A stretch of 7,226 bases of DNA, from positions 1-7,226 of the forward strand of contig JANXLW010000220.1 in assembly GCA_025354965.1 (NCBI GenBank), given 5' to 3'. This document shows, in pieces, positions 1-5,383 of this stretch; position 1 is the first letter of the stretch, and the number at the start of each line of letters is the position of its first letter. The position numbers and the translations under genes are program-made. This stretch comes from Betaproteobacteria bacterium (GTDB taxonomy: Bacteria > Pseudomonadota > Gammaproteobacteria > Burkholderiales > Burkholderiaceae_C). Below the pieces are notes generated by a model. The model ran no database searches. It was not told where the DNA came from and worked only from the letters and a program-made list of their open reading frames with translations.

Positions 1-1
1 C

Positions 2-859
2 GGGCACAAGCAGCAGACCATTGTGGCGGTTGCCGTTTTGCTGGCCGTGCTGGTCGACCTGCATCACAGTTATGCACGGCATTTCAGTTCGTCGTACCCG
101 GACGGCACTTTTTTACCTTACGCTTCGGTGCTGTTCTGCCTGGCACTTGGAACCGTCGTCATGATGCGCTTTAGGGAGGTGAGCGCCCAGTTTCGCGAGT
201 TGCAGGCCAACATGGCGGCGATTGTGACGCAGAAGGAACAGGAAATCGAACAAAGCTATCAGCGAACCGAGCAACTGGTTCGCGAGCAGGAGCGCACTGC
301 CGAGCGTGCCCGCATCCTGCGCGACATGCACGACGGCGTTGGTTCGCACATCACCACTGCAATCCATCAGTTGCAGTCCGGAAAAGCCGCAGATGGCGAG
401 GTATTGAGGACTTTGCGTGATTCCCTGGACCAGCTCAAGCTGACGATTGACGCCATCAGTTTGCCAGCCGGCGACATCACCAGTTTGTTGGCCAACCTGC
501 GCTACCGACTGGAGCCGCGCCTCAAGTCCTCTGACATCGAACTACAGTGGGATGTGGACATGCTCGCGCCGTTGGCGCAGTTGGACGACAAACGCATGCG
601 ACACCTGCAGTACATGGTTTTTGAAGCCATATCCAATGTGCTGCAACATGCCCGAGCAAGTTTGCTGCGCATTGAGTTACGAAGTACCGCGCCAAGCGGC
701 GCCAGGCTGCGAGTTATCGACAACGGTTGTGGTTTTGCGCCCGAGCGCGTCCACAACCAGGGCTTGCGATCACTGCACGAAAGAGCTGCCGCCATCCACG
801 CGCGCCTGCTGGTGACCAGCGCTCCCGGCCATACGGTGGTCGAAATCGAGCTTGGCTGA
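2..859 (+). CDS. Sensor histidine kinase (NarX-like, HisKA_3/HATPase_c), 5' truncated
   Basis: This is the C-terminal part of a membrane sensor kinase that would autophosphorylate on histidine and pass the phosphate to a response regulator. The frame is open to the left edge, so the GTG at 23 is probably internal; numbering here counts from it. Two hydrophobic stretches are visible (about residues 1-12 and 31-49), the second leading into a long charged helix (52-95) typical of a signalling coiled coil. The H-box RILRDMHDGVGSH carries the predicted phospho-acceptor His103 and matches the HisKA_3 pattern of NarX/7TMR-DISM kinases. The N-box (FEAISNVLQHA, Asn205) and G-boxes (DNGCGF at 233-238, GLRSLHERA at 247-255) complete an intact HATPase_c domain. 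HisKA_3 kinases normally pair with NarL/LuxR-type regulators. None follows here, so the partner is upstream of the window or elsewhere. Family call is firm; the signal is unknown. Confidence 0.9.
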   Translation, partial: GHKQQTIVAVAVLLAVLVDLHHSYARHFSSSYPDGTFLPYASVLFCLALGTVVMMRFREVSAQFRELQANMAAIVTQKEQEIEQSYQRTEQLVREQERTAERARILRDMHDGVGSHITTAIHQLQSGKAADGEVLRTLRDSLDQLKLTIDAISLPAGDITSLLANLRYRLEPRLKSSDIELQWDVDMLAPLAQLDDKRMRHLQYMVFEAISNVLQHARASLLRIELRSTAPSGARLRVIDNGCGFAPERVHNQGLRSLHERAAAIHARLLVTSAPGHTVVEIELG

Positions 860-941
860 GCCCTGCAAGGATCCAAACCGATCCCTTTGGCCCTTAAGAC
901 TTCTCTGCTTGGTAAAGTATTTTCCCAGAACTATCGCAGGT

Positions 942-985
942 ATACCCCCATATTCATGGTATGAGCTACCCCATATTCATGGGGT
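942..985. promoter_or_regulatory. Tandem operator: two CCCCATATTCATGG elements
   Basis: The 14-bp string CCCCATATTCATGG occurs at 946-959 and again at 969-982, centre to centre 23 bp, about two helical turns. The second copy is a perfect palindrome, ACCCCAT-ATTC-ATGGGGT (968-985). The first has a shorter core palindrome (CCAT-ATTC-ATGG) plus flanking ATACC/GGTAT (942-946/958-962). Both copies begin TACCCC and end TGA. This is the form of a pair of binding sites for a dimeric regulator. Its position just upstream of and touching a predicted -35 suits an activator. A NarL/LuxR-type regulator is a reasonable guess given the neighbouring kinase, and TACCCC partly resembles the NarL heptamer TACYYMT, but the identity of the protein is inference. 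Confidence 0.6.
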
Positions 986-1012
986 GACGCTGCCCAAACT
1001 CGCCGCTAGTAT
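984..1012 (+). promoter_or_regulatory. Predicted sigma70-like promoter for the multicopper oxidase gene
   Basis: GTGACG at 984-989 (4/6 to TTGACA) is followed by exactly 17 bp and then TAGTAT at 1007-1012 (4/6 to TATAAT). Each box is a mediocre match, but the spacing is optimal. The -35 overlaps the last bases of the tandem operator, as expected for an activator-dependent promoter. The predicted start of transcription is about 1019, giving a leader of about 170 nt. Confidence 0.4.
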
Positions 1013-1019
1013 TACTTCT

Positions 1020-1045
1020 GTAAACAAAGGTAAACCGGGGTAACC
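1020..1045. repeat. Three GTAAAC-like units phased at 10 bp
   Basis: GTAAAC begins at 1020, GTAAAC again at 1030 and GTAACC at 1040, separated by AAAG and CGGG. The exact 10-bp period places all three on the same face of the helix. They sit directly at and after the predicted transcription start, so they could be a repressor or additional regulator site, or a structured start of the leader RNA. Chance cannot be excluded for so short an element. Confidence 0.35.
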
Positions 1046-1177
1046 AATAGCCTTTTCGATAGCGGGGGTTTTCTCGCTGATCCACTTTTTTCCCAAGTAG
1101 CCGGATGGTCGGAAATTCTGCGGCGGTTCGCGGGCATCTGACATGTTTGAATTATTGAAAGTTGTCATCTTTTTTTT

Positions 1178-1182
1178 GGAGA
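1178..1182 (+). promoter_or_regulatory. Ribosome binding site deciding the start at 1189
   Basis: GGAGA lies six bases before ATG 1189. The later in-frame ATG at 1273, which would give a more conventional signal peptide, has no comparable site upstream (AGCGGCGAAACA). The U8 tract immediately 5' could help ribosomal protein S1 bind. Confidence 0.75.
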
Positions 1183-1188
1183 ATTGGA

Positions 1189-4100
1189 ATGAATAATTGC
1201 ACAGGGTCGAAGGGCCGCAGGACTCAAAAATCCATTGGCAGCAAAGCAGCAGCAGACGCCAGCGGCGAAACAATGAACCCCAGCCTCAAGCCAAACCGCC
1301 TGGCGCTGGCTGCCAGCATGGCGCTGGTGGCACTGGCGCCACAGTGGGCTGTGGCTGGCCCGGGCAAAGTCTGCCTGGATGGCGTTACGGCCCTGACCCC
1401 AGCTTCTCCGAGTTGCGCAGCAGGCACAGTCGGCACCTACTACGCCAACAGCCCCAAACTGCGCAAGTTCGTCGACACAATTGCTGGCCTGACCTCGGGC
1501 GGAGCCAACACCTTCGCCAGCGGTGCCACTGGTGAGTACATTGCCATCGCCGAACCAGACGTCGCCAGCTATCCCGGTTCCGAGTACTTCGTGATCGGCG
1601 TCGTCGAGCATGACCAGCGCATGCACAGCGACCTGGCCAAGGCGACCACGCAGCGCAGCTATGTGCAGTTGTACCCGCCGTTGAGCGAGCGAGGCGCAGG
1701 CGCGACCAATCCGCCGACACCCGCATCGGCATCGGCCTACGGTAGCTTCGGTGCCCCGGCGCCCGGAACGCCCGTGGCCATGACTTACCCTAACGGCAAA
1801 CCGATTTACTGGCCCGGTACTACCGAGCAGGTTTACGGCTATGACAAGGCCCACTACCTTGGCCCCATCGTCATTACAGCCAAGGGCACGCCGGTGCGTA
1901 TCAAGTTCGTCAACTTCCTGCCCAACGGCTCGGCGACCACCACCACCACCGTGTCAAATGGCGTCACTACCAAGACCGTCACTGCCCGCAATGGCGACAT
2001 GTTCCTGCCGACCGACGAATCGCTGGCCGGTGCCGGCCTGAGTGCCGACAAGACCAACAAGTATCCGCAAAACCGCGTCGCCTTCCACTTGCACGGCGGC
2101 GACTCGCCGTGGATCAGCGACGGCACGCCGCACCAGTGGATCGCCGCCAGCGGCGAAAATTCACCGAACCAACATGGCGACCGCTTCATGAACACGCCGG
2201 ACATGCCTTATCCCGGCGACGGCGCCCAGACCACGTTCTGGCCGAACGACCAAAGCTCACGCCTGATGTGGTATCACGACCACACCTTCGGTTTGACCCG
2301 ACAGAACGCTTACTCTGGCGCCGCCGCCGGTTACGTCATCATCGATCCTGCCGAACTGGCGTTGCTGACTGGCGGTACGCTGAGTAATGGTCAGACTGTC
2401 GCCAAGGCCATTCCTGGCGGTCTGCTGGATCAGATCGTGCTGGTCGTTCAGGACAAAGGCTTCGTGCCGGACGACATCGCTGTTCAGGATTCCAAGTGGG
2501 ATCAAAACGCCTGGGGCAAGCCCGGCGACTTATGGTATCCGCACGTCTATGAACCGTTCGAGTTGTGGGCAGCCACCGCAGCGCCGAATTGCGCCCAGGC
2601 GGTATGTTCTTTGCCCAACCCGGCCGGGCGTTGGGACTACGCGGTGGATGACATTACGACTGGCTACAAGCCACCGAATGCGCCACTGCGCAACGATCCC
2701 GACTATGGCATGGTGGCCTTCCCCGACGGCACCTACAGCGGCGGCCCCTCCGCCACGCCAGAGTCCTACATGGATACGCCGGTGGTCAACGGCATCGCCT
2801 ACCCGGTGCTGAAAGTCGACCCCAAAGCCTATCGCGTGCGCTTTCTGAACGGCGCCAATGACCGCTACTGGAATCTTTCGTTGTGGGTTGCCGATAGCGC
2901 ACAGACAAGCGCCGATGGTCGCACCAACACCGAAGTGAAAATGGTTCCAGCGGACGGGACTGCGACGTACAAACTGGCTGGCGGGAAGACCTACACTCCC
3001 GCCGACGGGCGCGCTGGTGGTGTGCCCGATCCCCTCACGGCTGGCCCCAACATCATCCGCTTTGCCAACGAAGGCGGTCTGCTGGCAGCACCGGTGGTGC
3101 ACACGCCGAGCCCGATGAATGGCTTCAAAGACCCCCTCGCCGGATTCACCTTGGTGCGCGACGCTGGTGCCAACTTCTATCTGGGCGGCGCTGAACGTGC
3201 CGACACCGTGATCGACTTCTCGCAGTATGCCGGCAAGACCCTCATCCTGTACAACGACTCTTCCGCCCCGGTGCCCGGTGGCGATAGCCGCTACGACTAC
3301 TACACCGGCGACCTCGACCAGACCACCTCGGGTGGCGCGCCGACCACCTTGCCGGGCTATGGCCCGAACACGCGCACCGTGATGCAGATCGTCGTTGCGC
3401 CACTGGCTAGCGGTGCGGCGGCTCCGGCCGCCTATGATCCGACAGGTACCGGCGGCGCATTGGCTACCGAACTGCCAAAAGCCTATCTCGCCAGCGCAGA
3501 TGCACACATTGTGGCGTCAGGAACCGTGCCCACTGCGGTGAGTGCGGCCACCGGCACCATGACTTTGAACGGGGCGACCGTAGCGTTGAAGGTCAAGACC
3601 ATCCAGGGCTTCACCGATCCGAATTTTGGTCGCCTGATCGCCCAGATCGGTACTGAATTGCAGAATGATCCGGTATCCGGTGCTCTCAACACGACCAATG
3701 CGGCGACGCCGCTGGGCTACATTGACACGCCCACCGACATCATCAGCGACGGCGAGACCCAGTACTGGTGGATCAAGAACAACGACGTCGACAACCACCC
3801 GATGCACTTCCACCTGTTCAACGTACAAGTTGTTGCGCGGGTCGATCACTTCAACAACGCACTTATTTACGCGCCGCAGCCCGACGAAACCGGATGGAAA
3901 GAAACAGTCAAGAACTGGCCATTGGAAGACGTCATTGTCGCCGTCAAGCCGAAGACACCGGCACTGCCTTTCGGTCTGCCCAAGAGCGTGCGCAATCTCG
4001 ATCCGACACTGCCTGCGAACGCGCCCAACAGCTCGTTCAACCGTCCCGGTGCGGATCTGGTATCGGCCTTCTTCCAGAATGATGTGGTTACTGGCTTGCC

Positions 4101-5283
4101 CATTAAAAACGGTTCTGGCGCTACCGTGCCTGTCGTCAACACTTCTTATGACTTCGACTGGGAATACGTCTGGCATTGCCACATCCTGGGCCATGAAGAA
4201 AACGACCTGATGCGTCCTCTGGTGTTCCATCCGGCGCCACCGACCTTGTCCAAAGTGGGACCGACCAGCATTGCCGTCGATGCAACCGGCAAGGTCACCT
4301 GGGTCGACCCGACCCCCGCTACCGGCGCGTCCACAAAGGGCAATACCGACAACGAAATCGGATTCCGCGTTGAGCGTGCAATGGTGACCAATGGTGTCCT
4401 TGGCGCATTTGCAGCACTCACCTCGGCTACGCCGGTGGTCGATGGCCGCGTCAATACCTTGGCCAACGCCACCAGCTTCAAGGATGCCCCCGCCGCCTTC
4501 ACTGACTACAAGTATCGGGTGGTGGCGGTGAATGAGGCTGGCGGCGTGGTGTCCAGTACGACGGCTACGCTATCGCAGCCGCCCGCCGCCCCGACCGGAT
4601 TGACCGCCGCAGCGGCGTCAACCATCACACCTGCTGTCGGCGCGACGGCGGTGAAGACCACGTGGAGCGTCAAGCTCAATTGGACCGACGCTGCGACCAA
4701 CGAAACCGGTTATGTCGTCCAGCGCGCCAGTGGCACTGTCAACGCCACGACCGGTGCGGTGACTTGGGGCGTGCCCGCCAGCAAACCGGTAGCTACCTCG
4801 GTGCTTGCCGCCAACCTGGCAACATTCACTGACGGCCCGACCGGTGTCGCTGCCAACACCCTGTACCAGTATCAGGTGCATGCCGTGAATGGTGCCCTCG
4901 CTGGCCCGGTGACCTCGGCTGTGGTGGCGACGGCGACGACACTGCCAATGCCGACCATGATGCAATCCGGCGGTAATTCCACCGCTGCCAAACCGCTAGG
5001 CACTTTAACAGCAACGGCGACGCTGCAATGGCAGAACGTCACTTCGGCAGTGGCAACCGGGTATGAAATCCAGCATTGCGCCGGGACGGCATTGACGTGT
5101 GCTACCGGTGTTTGGGCGCCGGTGCCCGGCCAGATCAAGTCAGGTACAGCCGCAACTTCAAAGGTTGTGGTTACCGGCCTGGCCGGAAAGACCACCTACC
5201 AGTTCCGCGTGAGGACCATCAACTCGCTGTTGCCGAGCCTGGTTTCAACCTGGACTGCACCGTTCCGGGCCAAGACGCTGTAA
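1189..5283 (+). CDS. Large secreted multicopper oxidase with fibronectin type III tail (MofA-like)
   Basis: This 1364-residue exported oxidase would couple one-electron oxidation of a substrate at a type 1 copper to reduction of O2 to water at a trinuclear copper centre. All four copper motifs are present: HLH (His300, His302), WYHDH (His363, His365), HPMHFH (His870, His873, His875) and HCHILGH (His996, Cys997, His998, His1002). Surrounding sequence (WYHDHTFGLTR, LGGAERADTVIDF around 665-680, GHEENDLMRP) places it in the CotA/phenoxazinone synthase/bilirubin oxidase branch. The CotA axial methionine position is Leu1007; Met1008 follows. Residues from about 1016 (from roughly nt 4234) form about three fibronectin type III-like repeats (breaks near 1131 and 1253), the last with a Cys pair. 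Start 1189 is chosen for its Shine-Dalgarno; it puts 28 hydrophilic residues before an ordinary hydrophobic core ending near AVAG (about residue 57). Size and tail fit MofA-type putative Mn(II) oxidases, but a laccase-like or other metal oxidase role is possible. Family very sure, substrate inferred. Confidence 0.93.
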   Translation: MNNCTGSKGRRTQKSIGSKAAADASGETMNPSLKPNRLALAASMALVALAPQWAVAGPGKVCLDGVTALTPASPSCAAGTVGTYYANSPKLRKFVDTIAGLTSGGANTFASGATGEYIAIAEPDVASYPGSEYFVIGVVEHDQRMHSDLAKATTQRSYVQLYPPLSERGAGATNPPTPASASAYGSFGAPAPGTPVAMTYPNGKPIYWPGTTEQVYGYDKAHYLGPIVITAKGTPVRIKFVNFLPNGSATTTTTVSNGVTTKTVTARNGDMFLPTDESLAGAGLSADKTNKYPQNRVAFHLHGGDSPWISDGTPHQWIAASGENSPNQHGDRFMNTPDMPYPGDGAQTTFWPNDQSSRLMWYHDHTFGLTRQNAYSGAAAGYVIIDPAELALLTGGTLSNGQTVAKAIPGGLLDQIVLVVQDKGFVPDDIAVQDSKWDQNAWGKPGDLWYPHVYEPFELWAATAAPNCAQAVCSLPNPAGRWDYAVDDITTGYKPPNAPLRNDPDYGMVAFPDGTYSGGPSATPESYMDTPVVNGIAYPVLKVDPKAYRVRFLNGANDRYWNLSLWVADSAQTSADGRTNTEVKMVPADGTATYKLAGGKTYTPADGRAGGVPDPLTAGPNIIRFANEGGLLAAPVVHTPSPMNGFKDPLAGFTLVRDAGANFYLGGAERADTVIDFSQYAGKTLILYNDSSAPVPGGDSRYDYYTGDLDQTTSGGAPTTLPGYGPNTRTVMQIVVAPLASGAAAPAAYDPTGTGGALATELPKAYLASADAHIVASGTVPTAVSAATGTMTLNGATVALKVKTIQGFTDPNFGRLIAQIGTELQNDPVSGALNTTNAATPLGYIDTPTDIISDGETQYWWIKNNDVDNHPMHFHLFNVQVVARVDHFNNALIYAPQPDETGWKETVKNWPLEDVIVAVKPKTPALPFGLPKSVRNLDPTLPANAPNSSFNRPGADLVSAFFQNDVVTGLPIKNGSGATVPVVNTSYDFDWEYVWHCHILGHEENDLMRPLVFHPAPPTLSKVGPTSIAVDATGKVTWVDPTPATGASTKGNTDNEIGFRVERAMVTNGVLGAFAALTSATPVVDGRVNTLANATSFKDAPAAFTDYKYRVVAVNEAGGVVSSTTATLSQPPAAPTGLTAAAASTITPAVGATAVKTTWSVKLNWTDAATNETGYVVQRASGTVNATTGAVTWGVPASKPVATSVLAANLATFTDGPTGVAANTLYQYQVHAVNGALAGPVTSAVVATATTLPMPTMMQSGGNSTAAKPLGTLTATATLQWQNVTSAVATGYEIQHCAGTALTCATGVWAPVPGQIKSGTAATSKVVVTGLAGKTTYQFRVRTINSLLPSLVSTWTAPFRAKTL

Positions 5284-5303
5284 TCATCTGGGTCTGACCA
5301 AGC

Positions 5304-5345
5304 CGGGGCCGCCGACGACGCTTTGCGTCCCGGCGGCCTCGCTTT
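5304..5345 (+). terminator. Hairpin terminator after the multicopper oxidase gene
   Basis: GGCCGCCG (5307-5314) pairs perfectly with CGGCGGCC (5331-5338). Inside it GACGC (5317-5321) pairs with GCGTC (5325-5329) around a TTT loop, with a small AC/C internal mismatch. Two further pairs and one G-T wobble extend the base to 5304-5341. Only TTT follows, so this is a very stable stem with a short U tract. It would terminate or strongly attenuate read-through into the cytochrome gene. Confidence 0.65.
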
Positions 5346-5367
5346 AAGCAGATCACAGACCATCAAC

Positions 5368-5373
5368 TATTAT
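5368..5373 (+). promoter_or_regulatory. Possible -10 box of a promoter for the cytochrome gene
   Basis: TATTAT matches the -10 consensus at 5 of 6 positions, but no convincing -35 lies 16-18 bp upstream. Transcription from it would start about 5380, only a few bases before ATG 5384, giving an almost leaderless message. That agrees with the absence of any Shine-Dalgarno before that ATG, but the evidence is thin. Confidence 0.25.
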
Positions 5374-5383
5374 TCTGTTTCCC

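Larger units (their letters stand above)
1019..1188 (+). other. Long leader region of the multicopper oxidase mRNA
   Basis: No credible reading frame lies between the kinase stop (859) and 1189. If the predicted promoter is used, about 170 nt would be transcribed as leader. Visible elements are a weak AGCG/CGCT stem (1061-1078), a TTTTTT run at 1086-1091, a 5-bp TGACA/TGTCA inverted repeat (1139-1143/1163-1167) with a 19-nt loop, and a U8 tract (1170-1177) just before the ribosome binding site. I recognise no riboswitch class. The final weak stem plus U tract is too unstable to call a terminator with confidence. Confidence 0.3.

Noticed and set aside
867..890. GGATC/GATCC and CCAAA/TTTGG inverted repeats just after the kinase stop as a terminator
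   Set aside because: The stems are only five base pairs, compete with each other and are not followed by a T run.
946..982. The two CCCCATATTCATGG copies as the beginning of a CRISPR array
   Set aside because: There are only two 14-bp copies with a 9-bp gap, which is far too short for repeat-spacer units. An operator fits better.
852..1043. 63-codon open frame spanning the kinase end and the intergenic region
   Set aside because: It overlaps the kinase stop in another frame, has no ribosome binding site, and its sequence is made of the operator repeats.
1162..1164. TTG at 1162 as start of the oxidase
   Set aside because: It sits upstream of the U8 tract and the GGAGA that serves ATG 1189, and has no ribosome binding site of its own.
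1139..1177. TGACA/TGTCA stem plus U8 as an intrinsic terminator or attenuator in the leader
   Set aside because: A 5-bp stem with a 19-nt loop is too weak, and the loop bases next to it do not extend the pairing. Kept only as a note in the leader entry.
2530..3507. Long reverse-strand open frame of 325 codons inside the oxidase gene
   Set aside because: It lies wholly within a gene with well-defined copper motifs, has no recognisable domain and an atypical composition. It is explained by GC-rich third positions on the opposite strand.
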